Shown: positions 10,879-19,369 of the stretch, in pieces | Numbering within the stretch: position 1 is the first letter of the stretch | Layout: each line of letters opens with the position of its first letter | Source: Pseudomonadota bacterium | Lineage (GTDB): Bacteria; Pseudomonadota; Gammaproteobacteria; Burkholderiales; Burkholderiaceae_C | Assembly: GCA_020161065.1 (NCBI GenBank) | Contig: JAIUPH010000008.1 | Location: 1 to 64,000, forward strand | Direction of reading: 5' to 3' | DNA: 64,000 nucleotides | Made by a program: the position numbers and the translations under genes | Notes under the pieces: model-generated | What the model was told of the DNA's origin: nothing | What the model saw: the letters and a program-made list of their open reading frames with translations, nothing else | The model's database searches: none

Positions 10879-12036
10879 CTAGGCAAGGCCGCTCAGCGAG
10901 GCCTGGGGCGAAGGCTGCGGCACCGCCGCGGCGGCGGCCACGGCCGCCGGCCGCGAGCGCGCCAGCAGCAGCGTCAGCGTGAGCACCAGCGCCGCGGCAC
11001 CGGCGGTGTGGGCGAGCGCGGCCGCCAGCGGCCATTGCAGCACCACGTTGGACAGCCCGGTCAGCACCTGGGCGCCGACCAGCGCCAGCAGCAACCGGCC
11101 CCAGCGCGCCGCCACCGCGCCGTCGCGCAAGAGCCGCCAGCCGGCCAGCCCCGCGGCGAGGGCGACGACCAGCGCGAACCAGCGGTGCACCAGGTGGATG
11201 GCGACCAGCGCCTCGAAAGGCAGGATGGCGCCGTCGGCCGTGTGGCCCAGCGGCCGCAGCAGCGTGAAGCCGTTGCCGAAGTCGGCCGCCGGCCACCAGC
11301 GGCCGCCGTTGCAGGTGGGAATCTCGCCGCAGGCCAGCACCGCGTAGTTGGTGCTGACCCAGCCGCCCAACGCAATCTGCAGCACCACCAGCCCCAGCAG
11401 CACGGCCAGCAGGCGCTGCCGCGGCGGCGGCAGCGGCAGCGCGCGGGCCAGGAACGACTCGCGCTGCAGCGCCAGCAAGGCCAGCAGCACCAGGCCGCCC
11501 AGCAGGTGCAAGGTGACGATGGCCGGGTACAGCTTGAGCGTGACCGTGTACTTGCCGAACAACCCTTGCACGACGACCCACAGCAGCGTCAGCGTCGGCC
11601 ACCAGGGCGAATGCGGCAGGCGGCGGCGCTCGGCCCAGCTCGCCACCGCCATCACCAGGCACAGCGCGCCGACCACCATCGCCAGGTAGCGGTGGATCAT
11701 CTCGATCCAGGCCTTGCCAGCGGTGACCGGGCCGGTGGGCATCGCCGCCTCGGCCTGGGCGATCGGGTGCTCGGCGCCGATCGGGCTGGCGTGGCCGTAG
11801 CAGCCCGGCCAGTCGGGGCAGCCGAGGCCGGAATCGGTCAGCCGCGTGAAGGCGCCGAAGACGATCAGGTCGAAGGTCAGGAACAGCGTCAGCGCGGTCA
11901 GGGCGGCCAGCCGGCCTTGCGCGGCGCCGCGGCCGCGGCGCAGCCAGATCCAGGCCAAGGGCAGCAGCGCGCCCAGCGCCGCCAGCGCCAGCAGGCGCAG
12001 CGTAGGGCCGAGGTCGACGGCGGCGGTGGACAGCAT
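10879..12036 (-). CDS. ctaA: Heme A synthase (COX15/CtaA)
   Basis: A 385-aa eight-helix membrane protein that oxidises heme O to heme A. Conserved histidine segments of the COX15 family are visible: MIHRYLAMVVGALCL, ALVAIHLVHRWFAL and ALAHTAGAAALVL. The first loop carries the pattern TRLTDSGLGCPDWPGCYG, and a second pair of cysteines lies in ACGEIPTCNGG. It starts 4 bases after the Sco-like gene and precedes ctaB, the usual Burkholderiales order. Confidence 0.95.
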   Translation of the reverse strand: MLSTAAVDLGPTLRLLALAALGALLPLAWIWLRRGRGAAQGRLAALTALTLFLTFDLIVFGAFTRLTDSGLGCPDWPGCYGHASPIGAEHPIAQAEAAMPTGPVTAGKAWIEMIHRYLAMVVGALCLVMAVASWAERRRLPHSPWWPTLTLLWVVVQGLFGKYTVTLKLYPAIVTLHLLGGLVLLALLALQRESFLARALPLPPPRQRLLAVLLGLVVLQIALGGWVSTNYAVLACGEIPTCNGGRWWPAADFGNGFTLLRPLGHTADGAILPFEALVAIHLVHRWFALVVALAAGLAGWRLLRDGAVAARWGRLLLALVGAQVLTGLSNVVLQWPLAAALAHTAGAAALVLTLTLLLARSRPAAVAAAAAVPQPSPQASLSGLA

Positions 12037-12040
12037 GGCC

Positions 12041-12685
12041 TCAGCGCCCCGCGCGGTCCCAAGAGGCCGAGGCGCGCAGCAGCCGGTCGAGGTCGCGCTT
12101 GACCTTGGCCGGCTCGAAGTCGGCCGGGAACCGCATCATCCATTCGCCCAGCGGGTCGACGAGGTAGAGGTGATCGTCCAGCGCATGGCCGGCGGCCGGC
12201 GCCAGCCACTGCTCGATCTGCGCGCGCGGCACGCGCAGCACGGTCACCTCGGGGTTGGCCAGCACCGCGGCGCGCAGTTCGGCCTTCGGCTGGCCGGCGT
12301 CGGTGACGAGCCACACCTTGTCCAGCCGATCGCGATCGCGGCCCAGCATCTCGCGCAACTGGCGCTGCGCGTACAGCCGCTGCTCGCAGGGCGCAGCGCA
12401 GCTCGACGGCCCGACGACCACCAGCAGCCACTGGCCGCGCAGCGAGGCCGCCGCCACCGGCTGGCCGTCCAGCGTCTGCAGCGTCAGCGCCGGCAGGCCG
12501 CGCGTCGGCTGGATCAGCTCGCCATAGTTGGCCCGCGCGTCGGGACGGATGAAGAAGTAGGTCAGGTAAGAGCCCAGCACCGGCGCCGCGCACAGCGCCA
12601 GCACCAGCAGCATCTTCAGGCGGCCGCTGCGCGTGCGGCGCTGCGGCTCGGCGGCGGCGCCCTCGCCCAGCTCGTAGACCGTCAT
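12041..12685 (-). CDS. Membrane-anchored Sco-like thioredoxin-fold protein
   Basis: A 214-aa protein of the kind usually annotated only as hypothetical in oxidase clusters. One N-terminal membrane helix (KMLLVLALCAAPVLGSYLTYF) is followed by a thioredoxin-like domain. In place of the Sco copper site it carries C96-A-A-P-C100 (GPSSCAAPCEQR), and a histidine at 172 in DDHLYLVDPLGEW, matching the Sco pattern CxxxC plus DH-x2-YLVDP-G. I infer a copper-delivery or redox role in oxidase assembly. An alternative ATG at 12745 would overlap SURF1 by 50 bases; neither start has a strong ribosome site. Confidence 0.78.
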   Translation of the reverse strand: MTVYELGEGAAAEPQRRTRSGRLKMLLVLALCAAPVLGSYLTYFFIRPDARANYGELIQPTRGLPALTLQTLDGQPVAAASLRGQWLLVVVGPSSCAAPCEQRLYAQRQLREMLGRDRDRLDKVWLVTDAGQPKAELRAAVLANPEVTVLRVPRAQIEQWLAPAAGHALDDHLYLVDPLGEWMMRFPADFEPAKVKRDLDRLLRASASWDRAGR

Positions 12686-12695
12686 GCGCAGCGGA

Positions 12696-13424
12696 TCAAG
12701 CGGCGCGGCGGCGGCGTCGGGGGCGGATGATTTGGAACCAGACATACAAGAACGCGATCAGGGCGCTGAGCCCGAACCACTGGAAGGCATAACCGTAGTT
12801 TTTGTGCACATCGACGGCCGGCGCCGGCCATTGCCGCAACAGGCCGTCGGCGTTGCCGTCGCCGGCGTCGTCCGCCTGCACGATCACCAGCGGCAGCAGC
12901 GGGCGGCGGATCTCGCGCCCGTAGGCGGCCAGGTCGAGATTCTGCCGGAGCGCGCCCGATGCGGCGGCGCCCAGCTCGTAGAGCCTGGACGGCTCAGGGG
13001 CGATGCGCCCGCGCACGCGCAGCCGGCCGTCGGCGCTGCGGTAGGGCGCGATGCGGGTGCGGTCGACCAGGTCGCGCGGCAGCCAGCCGCGCTGCACCGC
13101 CACCGCGCGGCCGTCATCCAGCACCAGCGGCGTGACGACGAAGAAGCCGGCGTGGCCGTTCATCGCGCGGTTCTCCAGGTACACGGTGGCGTCGGCCATC
13201 CAGCGCCCTTCGACGACCACGCTGCGCTGCCACAGCGCGCCATCGGCGCCGACGTCGCTCGACAGGTCGGCCGCGCCCAGCGCCGGCAGACGCGCGCGCT
13301 GTTCCTGCTGCTGCTGCAGCGCCGTCTTCTGCGCCGCGCGGTCGAGCTGCCACAGTCCCAGGCGCGCCGTCAGCGCCACGCCCAGCAGCGCCGCCAGCAG
13401 CACGATCCAGCCGCGCCGTTTCAT
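12696..13424 (-). CDS. SURF1 family cytochrome oxidase assembly protein
   Basis: A 242-aa inner-membrane protein with the SURF1 layout: one helix at each end (WIVLLAALLGVALTARLGLWQLDRAAQK, and LSALIAFLYVWFQIIRPRR) and a periplasmic domain between. Typical motifs are GLWQLDRAAQK, VEGRWMADATVYLENRAM, VVTPLVLDDGRAVAVQRGWLP and NYGYAFQWFGLSALI. SURF1 helps insert heme a into subunit I. It is divergent from the small twin-membrane gene, 45 bases away. Confidence 0.95.
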   Translation of the reverse strand: MKRRGWIVLLAALLGVALTARLGLWQLDRAAQKTALQQQQEQRARLPALGAADLSSDVGADGALWQRSVVVEGRWMADATVYLENRAMNGHAGFFVVTPLVLDDGRAVAVQRGWLPRDLVDRTRIAPYRSADGRLRVRGRIAPEPSRLYELGAAASGALRQNLDLAAYGREIRRPLLPLVIVQADDAGDGNADGLLRQWPAPAVDVHKNYGYAFQWFGLSALIAFLYVWFQIIRPRRRRRAA

Positions 13425-13469
13425 CGGCGCGCGCTCCGTCGCGGCCCGGCGATGCAGTACGCTCGCTTC

Positions 13470-13691
13470 ATGAAGATCGTGATGGTGCTGATGCTCGTGC
13501 TCGTGGTCGCGGCGCTGGCGAGTGCCGGCGTCTTCATGCTGCGCAAGCGCAAGGACGGCGAAGACGCCGACCGCCAGATGGCGCGCGCGCTGGCGGTGCG
13601 GGTGGCGCTGTCGGTGGCGCTGTTCCTGTTCGTGATGCTGAGCTGGTGGATGGGCTGGGTCAGGCCCGGCGGCCTGCCCACCGGCGGCTGA
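13470..13691 (+). CDS. Twin transmembrane protein (DUF2909-like)
   Basis: A 73-aa protein of two hydrophobic helices (VMVLMLVLVVAALASAGVFML and LAVRVALSVALFLFVMLSWW) joined by a charged loop RKRKDGEDADRQMARA. The size and double-helix form match the DUF2909 family found inside cytochrome oxidase clusters. It is the only rightward gene in the cluster, lying between divergent SURF1 and convergent ctaE, and is ended by a strong hairpin. The role is unknown; I infer a link to oxidase assembly from position. Confidence 0.82.
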   Translation: MKIVMVLMLVLVVAALASAGVFMLRKRKDGEDADRQMARALAVRVALSVALFLFVMLSWWMGWVRPGGLPTGG

Positions 13692-13703
13692 CCGAGCCAG
13701 TGA

Positions 13704-13748
13704 AAACGCCGGCTGCGGGCGGCAAAACGCCGCCCGCAGGCGGCGTTT
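13704..13748. terminator. Bidirectional intrinsic terminator
   Basis: CTGCGGGCGGC (13713-13723), a 5-base loop, and GCCGCCCGCAG (13729-13739) form a perfect 11-bp stem. It continues past a G/G mismatch as AAACGCCG (13704-13711) paired with CGGCGTTT (13741-13748). The A-rich left flank and T-rich right flank let it end transcription from both the twin-membrane gene (+) and ctaE (-). Confidence 0.8.
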
Positions 13749-13770
13749 GCCGATGGCGCCGGCGGCCGCT

Positions 13771-14655
13771 TCAGAGCCAGTAGACCAGGAAGTACAGCCC
13801 CAGCCACACCACGTCGACGAAGTGCCAGTACCAGGCCGCGCCTTCGAAGCCGAAGTGGTGCTTGGGCGTGAAGTGGCCCTTCATCAGGCGCAGCGTGATG
13901 AACAGCAGCATCAGCATGCCCACGAAGACGTGGAAGCCGTGGAAGCCGGTCAGCATGAAGAAGGTGGAGCCGAAGATGCCCGAGCTGAGCTTGAGGTTGA
14001 GGTCGCGGTAGGCGTGCGCGTACTCGTAGCCCTGCACCACCAGGAAGGTGGCGCCCAGCAGCACGGTGACCCACATCCAGAAGATCGTCTTGCTGCGCTG
14101 GTTGGCGATCAGCGCGTGGTGGGCGATGGTCAGCGTGACGCCCGAGGTCAGCAGCAGGGCGGTGTTCAGGGTCGGCAGCGGCCACGGGCCGATCGGCGTG
14201 AAGGGCTCCACCGTGCCCGCGGGCGAGGCCGTGATGCCGCCGCCGGCACTCGGCCAGACGGCCTTGAAGTCGGGCCACAGCAACTGGTGGTCGAAGTTGC
14301 CGAGCATCGGCACCGAATGCACGCGCGCCCAGTACAGCGCGCCGAAGAAGGCGCCGAAGAACATCACCTCCGAGAAGATGAACCAGCTCATGCTCCAGCG
14401 GTACGAGCGGTCGATGCGCTCGGAATACAGCCCGCTCTCGCTTTCGCGGATGGCCTGCGAGAACCACTGGAACAGCACCGACAGCCAGATGATCACGCCC
14501 AGCAGCAGCACCCAGGCCGCCCAGCCGTGGCCGTTGATCCACTGGCTGGCGCCGAAGATCACCAGCAGCAGGCCGAAGGCCACCTGGGCCGGAAACCGCG
14601 ACGGCGCCGGGACGAAGTAGTAGGGCGTGCGGCCCGCGGAGGTTGCGGCTGACAT
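13771..14655 (-). CDS. ctaE: Cytochrome c oxidase subunit III
   Basis: A 294-aa seven-helix subunit III of the aa3-type oxidase. Typical segments are WSMSWFIFSEVMFFGAFFGALYW with the conserved glutamate, HHALIANQRSKT, YEYAHAYRDLNLKLSSGIFGSTFFMLTGFHG, and a C-terminal WYWHFVDVVWLGLYFLVYW. ATG 14655 has AGGAGA upstream and opens MSAATSAGRTPYYFVP. It is the last structural gene of the leftward ctaC-ctaE run. Confidence 0.97.
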   Translation of the reverse strand: MSAATSAGRTPYYFVPAPSRFPAQVAFGLLLVIFGASQWINGHGWAAWVLLLGVIIWLSVLFQWFSQAIRESESGLYSERIDRSYRWSMSWFIFSEVMFFGAFFGALYWARVHSVPMLGNFDHQLLWPDFKAVWPSAGGGITASPAGTVEPFTPIGPWPLPTLNTALLLTSGVTLTIAHHALIANQRSKTIFWMWVTVLLGATFLVVQGYEYAHAYRDLNLKLSSGIFGSTFFMLTGFHGFHVFVGMLMLLFITLRLMKGHFTPKHHFGFEGAAWYWHFVDVVWLGLYFLVYWL

Positions 14656-14713
14656 CGGGACGGTTCTCCTGAAACGGCTCTCGTAGATGGATTTTTTTCT
14701 GGATGCTCGGGGT

Positions 14714-14953
14714 TCAGCCTGCCACGCCGCTGCCGACCACCCAGCGCACCAGCAGCGCCAGCACGGCGATGAAGACGGCGGCGGCAAGCACGCCGGCGAT
14801 AATCACGTGCAGCGGGTTCAGCCGCTGCACGTCGCGTTCATAGTCGGCCGAGCGGCGGATGCCGAAGAACGACCAGGCCACCGCGCGCAGCGTCTGGCCC
14901 AGGCTGGCCTTGCGCTGCAGCGGCGAATCGGACGGCGGCTGCTCGACGCTCAT
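14714..14953 (-). CDS. DUF2970 membrane protein
   Basis: A 79-aa single-span protein (HVIIAGVLAAAVFIAVLALLVRWVV) with a basic N-terminal part, LGQTLRAVAWSFFGIRR, typical of the DUF2970 family. The start overlaps the ctaG stop by 4 bases (ATGA), so the two are translated together. It is always seen in this position in Burkholderiales oxidase clusters. Function unknown. Confidence 0.85.
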   Translation of the reverse strand: MSVEQPPSDSPLQRKASLGQTLRAVAWSFFGIRRSADYERDVQRLNPLHVIIAGVLAAAVFIAVLALLVRWVVGSGVAG

Positions 14954-15597
14954 GCGGCACCGCCCTTGGCCGGCGCCGTGGCGGCGCGCTTGGCCTGCTG
15001 CTCCAACTGGCCGACCGGCGCCGCCGGCACCTTGCCGCCGACCTCGAAGAAGGTGTACGACAAGGTGATGGTGGCCACGTCGCGCGGCAGCTTGGGGTCG
15101 ATCACGAAGACCACCGGCCACTGCTTGCTTTCGCCCGGCGCCAGCGTGTACTCGTTGAAGCAGAAGCACTCCAGCTTGTTGAAGTGCGGCGCCGCCTCGC
15201 GCGGCGCGTAGCTGGGAATGGCCTGCGCGGCCATGGTGCGGTTCTGCACGTTCTTGAACTCGTACATCACCGTGGTCAGCTCGCCCGGGTGCACCTGCAG
15301 CGAACGCTGTGCGGGCTTGAAGTCCCAGGGCCCGCGGGCATTGGCGTCGAACTCGACGGTGATGGTGCGCGTGCGGTCGACCTGGGTGTTCGACCGATCG
15401 GCCGCGCCCTGGCGCGCGCCGCCGATCGAGCCTTGCGCGCGCTGCTCGGCAAGCGACAGCACGTTGATGCCCAGCGCGTCGCAGATGGCGCGGTACATCG
15501 GCACCAGCGCATAGCCGAAGCCGAACATCACCAGCACCACCAGCAGCAGCTTGCCCAGCATGCGCCGGTTGGCCGTGGTGTGGAAGGGCGAAAGCAT
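14950..15597 (-). CDS. ctaG: Cytochrome c oxidase assembly protein Cox11
   Basis: A 215-aa membrane-anchored copper chaperone that delivers copper to CuB of subunit I. After one helix (MLGKLLLVVLVMFGFGYALVPMYRAICD) the periplasmic immunoglobulin-like domain carries the copper motif C-F-C in KLECFCFNEYTLAPGE and the typical VQNRTMAAQAIPSYAP. Overlaps the DUF2970 gene by four bases and follows the 47-aa assembly gene by 17. Confidence 0.96.
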   Translation of the reverse strand: MLSPFHTTANRRMLGKLLLVVLVMFGFGYALVPMYRAICDALGINVLSLAEQRAQGSIGGARQGAADRSNTQVDRTRTITVEFDANARGPWDFKPAQRSLQVHPGELTTVMYEFKNVQNRTMAAQAIPSYAPREAAPHFNKLECFCFNEYTLAPGESKQWPVVFVIDPKLPRDVATITLSYTFFEVGGKVPAAPVGQLEQQAKRAATAPAKGGAA

Positions 15598-15614
15598 GTC
15601 CGGTGGCCGCCGCG

Positions 15615-15758
15615 TCAGTGGGGGCCCAGCAGCCAGATCTTGGCGATGAAGCCGAGCGCGAAGACCACGGCCACCGTCGCCAGGATCAGCCCCAGCCGCA
15701 CGTTGGCCTTGCGCTGGGTGTCGTTGGTGGCCAGGGGCTGGCTGTCGTTGGTGGCCAT
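15615..15758 (-). CDS. Cytochrome oxidase small assembly protein (47 aa)
   Basis: Short single-span protein. It begins MATNDSQPLATNDTQRKAN, continues with a hydrophobic helix VRLGLILATVAVVFALGF, and ends IAKIWLLGPH. The hydrophilic head contains a tandem repeat, ATNDSQ/ATNDTQ. The position between ctaD and ctaG, with 22 and 17 bases either side, matches the small assembly proteins of Burkholderiales clusters. It is easily missed because of its length. Confidence 0.85.
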   Translation of the reverse strand: MATNDSQPLATNDTQRKANVRLGLILATVAVVFALGFIAKIWLLGPH

Positions 15759-15780
15759 GGACTTGCGCGAATGCCTGCGT

Positions 15781-17409
15781 TCAGCCGATCACGCGCGTCG
15801 CGCTGGCGTCCAGCTTGGGCGGCGTCTCGAAGGTGTGCCAGGGCGCCGGCGAAGGCACTTCCCATTCCAGGCCTTCGGCCGCTTCCCAGGGCTTCTGCGG
15901 CGCCTTCTCGCCCTGGCCGCGCATCATCGGCACGACCACGAACAGGAAGAAGTAGACCTGCATCAGCCCGAAGCCGAAGGCGCCGATCGAGGCGATCTCG
16001 TTGAAGTCGGCGAACTGCATCGGGTAGTCGGCATAGCGGCGCGGCATGCCCGCCAGGCCGAGGAAGTGCATCGGGAAGAAGGTCAGGTTGAAGAAGATCA
16101 GGCTGCCCCAGAAGTGGATCTTGCCGCGCGTCTCGGAGTACATCACGCCGGTCCACTTCGGGCCCCAGTAGTAGATGCCGGCGAACAGCGCGAACAGCGA
16201 GCCGGCCACCAGCACGTAGTGGAAGTGCGCCACCACGTAGTAGGTGTCCTGCAACTGGATGTCGATCGGCGCCATCGCCAGGATCAGCCCGGTGAAGCCG
16301 CCGATCGTGAACACGAAGATGAAGCCCACGGCCCACAGCATCGGCGTCTCGAAGGTCATCGAGCCGCGCCACATGGTGGCGATCCAGTTGAAGATCTTCA
16401 CGCCGGTGGGCACCGCGATCAGCATGGTCGCGTACATGAAGAAGAGCTGGCCCGTCACCGGCATGCCGGTGGTGAACATGTGGTGCGCCCAGACGATGAA
16501 CGACAGGATCGCGATCGACGCCGTGGCGTAGACCATCGAGGTGTAGCCGAACAGCCGCTTGCGGGCGAAGGTGGGGATGATCGCGCTGACGATGCCGAAG
16601 GCCGGCAGAATCATGATGTAGACCTCGGGGTGCCCGAAGAACCAGAAGATGTGCTGGTACATCACCGGGTCGCCGCCGCCCGCGGGGTTGAAGAAGCTGG
16701 TGCCGAAGTGGCGGTCGGTCAGCGTCATCGTGATGGCGCCGGCCAGCACCGGCATCACCGCGATCAGCAGGTAGGCGGTGATCAGCCAGGTCCAGGCGAA
16801 CAGCGGCATCTTCATCAGCGTCATGCCCGGCGCGCGCATGTTCAGCACCGTGACGATGATGTTGATCGAGCCCATGATCGAGCTGGCGCCCATGATGTGC
16901 ACCGCGAAGATCGCGGCGTCCATGCTCGGGCCCATCTGCAGCGTCAGCGGCGCATAGAGCGTCCAGCCCGCGGCCGGCGCGCCGCCGGGCATGAAGAACG
17001 AGCCCGCCAGCATGATGGCCGCCGGGATCAGCAGCCAGAAGCTGAGGTTGTTCATGCGCGCGAAGGCCATGTCGGCCGCGCCGATCTGCAGCGGGATCAT
17101 CCAGTTCGCGAAGCCGACGAAGGCCGGCATGATCGCGCCGAACACCATGATCAGCCCGTGCATCGTGGTGAACTGGTTGAACAGCTCGGGGTTCACGAAC
17201 TGCAGGCCCGGCTTGAACAGCTCGGCGCGGATGCCCAGGGCCAGCACGCCGCCGACCATCAGCATCGCGAAGCTGAACAGCAGGTACATCGTGCCGATGT
17301 CCTTGTGGTTGGTCGCGAACACCCAGCGGCGCCAGCCGTGCGGGTGGCCGTGATCGTGATGATCGTGGCCGTGTGAATGCTCGCCGTGGTGGTCGAGAAC
17401 TGCGCTCAT
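15781..17409 (-). CDS. ctaD: Cytochrome c oxidase subunit I
   Basis: A 542-aa twelve-helix heme-copper subunit of the aa3-type oxidase. The low-spin heme ligand is in [18 protein letters not shown], the CuB/Tyr motif in [18 protein letters not shown], the HH pair in [12 protein letters not shown], and the second heme pair in [15 protein letters not shown]. The N-terminus is unusually His-rich ([19 protein letters not shown], starting at about residue 7), which may bind metal. ATG 17409 follows an AAGGA site. Confidence 0.98.
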   Translation of the reverse strand: MSAVLDHHGEHSHGHDHHDHGHPHGWRRWVFATNHKDIGTMYLLFSFAMLMVGGVLALGIRAELFKPGLQFVNPELFNQFTTMHGLIMVFGAIMPAFVGFANWMIPLQIGAADMAFARMNNLSFWLLIPAAIMLAGSFFMPGGAPAAGWTLYAPLTLQMGPSMDAAIFAVHIMGASSIMGSINIIVTVLNMRAPGMTLMKMPLFAWTWLITAYLLIAVMPVLAGAITMTLTDRHFGTSFFNPAGGGDPVMYQHIFWFFGHPEVYIMILPAFGIVSAIIPTFARKRLFGYTSMVYATASIAILSFIVWAHHMFTTGMPVTGQLFFMYATMLIAVPTGVKIFNWIATMWRGSMTFETPMLWAVGFIFVFTIGGFTGLILAMAPIDIQLQDTYYVVAHFHYVLVAGSLFALFAGIYYWGPKWTGVMYSETRGKIHFWGSLIFFNLTFFPMHFLGLAGMPRRYADYPMQFADFNEIASIGAFGFGLMQVYFFLFVVVPMMRGQGEKAPQKPWEAAEGLEWEVPSPAPWHTFETPPKLDASATRVIG

Positions 17410-17434
17410 GGTGGGTTCCTTCGATTCGACGACT

Positions 17435-18607
17435 TCACTTGCGGGCGGCAACCACTTCGGCGGGCTGCACGAGCTGGCCGGTGTTGTTGCTCCAGTGGTT
17501 CTTGGTGTACGTGACGACGGCGGCCAGCTCGGTGTCGGAGAGCTGCTTCCACGACGGCATGGCGCCGTTGGCCGCGCCGCCCAGCACCACGGCCAGCTGC
17601 TTGCCCTTGTCGGCGTCCAGCACGATGGCCGAGCCGTCCAGCGGCTTGATCGGGCCGGCGCCCTTGCCGTCGGGGCGGTGGCAGACCGCGCAGTTGGCGG
17701 CATAGACCTTCTCGCCGCGGGCGATCAGGTCTTCGAGCTTCCACACCTTAGTCGGGTCGTCGGCGGCGGCGGCCATCTTTTTCTTCTGAACGTCGACCCA
17801 TGCGGCGTAGTCGGTCTGGCTCAGCACCTTCACGTGAATGGGCATGTAGGCGTGTTCCTTGCCGCACAGCTCGGCGCACTGGCCGTAGAAGTCGCCGGTC
17901 TTCTCGGCGCGGAACCAGGTGTCGCGCACGAAGCCGGGAATGGCATCCTGCTTGACGCCGAAGGCCGGCACCATCCACGCGTGGATCACGTCGTCGGCCG
18001 TGGTCACGATGCGGATCTTGCGGTTGACCGGCACCACCAGCGGGTTGTCGACCTTCAGCAGGTAGTCGTCGCCGGCGGGCTTGCCGGCGTCGGACATCTC
18101 GCGGTGCGCGACATCCAGCGTGGACAGGAACTTGATGCCCTCGCCCTCGCCCTTCAGGTAGTCATAACCCCACTTCCACTGGTAGCCGGTGGCCTTGATC
18201 GTGAGGTCGGCGTTGGAGGTGTCCTTCTGCGCGACCACCGCCTTGGTGGCCATCGCGCCCATCGCGATGACGATGATGAAGGGCACCACGGTCCACGCGA
18301 TCTCCACCGCCACGCTTTCGTGGAAGTGCGCCGGCTTGGCGCCCAGCGACTTGCGGTGCTTGAGGATGGAATAGAACATCACGCCGAACACGCCGATGAA
18401 GATCAGCACGCAGATGATCAGCATCACGTTGTGCAGCCATTGCTGCTGCTCGGCGATCTTGGTGACCGGCGGGTGCAGGTCGAGCTGGTTGACCGCCGGG
18501 CCGCCGGGCAGGCTGTTGACCGCCAGCGCCCACGGCGCCGTGGCCAGCAGCATCAGTCCCGCTGCCGCTCGGGCCAGGCCGAGCCGGAGAGTGTTCTTCG
18601 TGTTCAT
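17435..18607 (-). CDS. ctaC: Cytochrome c oxidase subunit II with C-terminal cytochrome c domain
   Basis: A 390-aa subunit II. A signal peptide ([12 protein letters not shown]) and two membrane helices precede the CuA cupredoxin domain, whose ligands include C244, C248 and H252 in [10 protein letters not shown] fused cytochrome c follows, with the heme motif C306-A-V-C-H310 ([15 protein letters not shown]) and a candidate methionine ligand in GAMPSWKQL. The fused heme c makes it a caa3-like subunit II. First structural gene of the ctaC-D-G-E set. Confidence 0.97.
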   Translation of the reverse strand: MNTKNTLRLGLARAAAGLMLLATAPWALAVNSLPGGPAVNQLDLHPPVTKIAEQQQWLHNVMLIICVLIFIGVFGVMFYSILKHRKSLGAKPAHFHESVAVEIAWTVVPFIIVIAMGAMATKAVVAQKDTSNADLTIKATGYQWKWGYDYLKGEGEGIKFLSTLDVAHREMSDAGKPAGDDYLLKVDNPLVVPVNRKIRIVTTADDVIHAWMVPAFGVKQDAIPGFVRDTWFRAEKTGDFYGQCAELCGKEHAYMPIHVKVLSQTDYAAWVDVQKKKMAAAADDPTKVWKLEDLIARGEKVYAANCAVCHRPDGKGAGPIKPLDGSAIVLDADKGKQLAVVLGGAANGAMPSWKQLSDTELAAVVTYTKNHWSNNTGQLVQPAEVVAARK

Positions 18608-18633
18608 CGTCCCATCAGCTCCAACAAGATGCT

Positions 18634-19185
18634 TCAGTTCAGGGCCAGGCGGCGCAACTCGGCTGCGAGTTGCCGCCGGCGCGCGGCCGCCAGCCGGCCG
18701 CCCACCCTCAGGGCATGGCCGTGCGAGCACAGTTCGATGCGACCGTCGTCGGTCTCGGCGACGCGCAGGCCGTTGAGGTCGAGCGCCGAGCGCCAGTGCC
18801 GCAAGCCGGCGCGGTGTTCGACGTGCAGGCGGCTGCCGCGCAGCGACAGCTGTTCACCATCGGCCGCATGGCAGGCATGCCAGCCGAAGGCCAGGCCGAG
18901 CAGCAGCACTTCCAGTCCGCTGAAGAAGGCCACGTAGGGCGCGCCGAGCAGCCAGAACAACGTGGCGACCAGCGCCGACACCAGCGCCAGGGCCGCGAAG
19001 CACAGGCCGAACTGGCGCGGCGTCAGCGAGCAGCGGGCCTGCAGAGACCAGTGTCGGGTGGCCGCGGCCATCGTCACCGCGGCCGCCGACGCGTCTTGCG
19101 CGGCGCCGTCGGCAGACCGCTCGGGCATGCGCGAGGCGGCAGGCACGGCGGAAGCCCGCATGACGGGCAGGGTGGCGGGGTTCAT
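18634..19185 (-). CDS. DUF2244 membrane protein
   Basis: A 183-aa protein with two close hydrophobic helices (FGLCFAALALVSALVATLFWLL and VAFFSGLEVLLLGLAFGWHA) followed by a soluble domain (LRHWRSALDLNGLRVAETDDG), the DUF2244 pattern. ATG 19185 is preferred over a TTG two codons upstream. It is the promoter-proximal gene of the leftward oxidase cluster, 26 bases before ctaC. Function unknown; position suggests a part in oxidase biogenesis. Confidence 0.85.
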   Translation of the reverse strand: MNPATLPVMRASAVPAASRMPERSADGAAQDASAAAVTMAAATRHWSLQARCSLTPRQFGLCFAALALVSALVATLFWLLGAPYVAFFSGLEVLLLGLAFGWHACHAADGEQLSLRGSRLHVEHRAGLRHWRSALDLNGLRVAETDDGRIELCSHGHALRVGGRLAAARRRQLAAELRRLALN

Positions 19186-19244
19186 CGACAACTAGGCTGC
19201 AAGGGCTGGGCCGCCGGTCGGCGGCCGTGGCTGCAGGCATCCGC

Positions 19245-19297
19245 TTGCACTTTGCACTTGCACGAATGCTGAGCAGGCTCAAAACGCAGAAATTCTA
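19245..19297 (-). promoter_or_regulatory. Upstream region of the oxidase cluster: TTGCAC repeats and candidate -10
   Basis: The 184 bases between bioC and the DUF2244 gene hold three close copies of TTGCAC (19245-19250, 19252-19257, 19258-19263). Reading leftward, a TAGAAT hexamer at 19297-19292 could be a -10 box, but no convincing -35 is seen at 17 bp. The repeats lie between that -10 and the start codon, so in the leader if the promoter is right. Confidence 0.3.
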
Positions 19298-19369
19298 GCT
19301 CAGCTATAGGGCACGCCCCTCGGCGTTTGCCGATGTCTGCGCATTATCCGGGATCAATGCTGCGCCGGC

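Noticed and set aside
9335-11662. A 775-codon frame running from ctaA through ctaB into sco on the - strand
   Set aside because: Only its last 209 codons are real (sco); upstream it overlaps ctaB and ctaA, which have intact family motifs in another frame.
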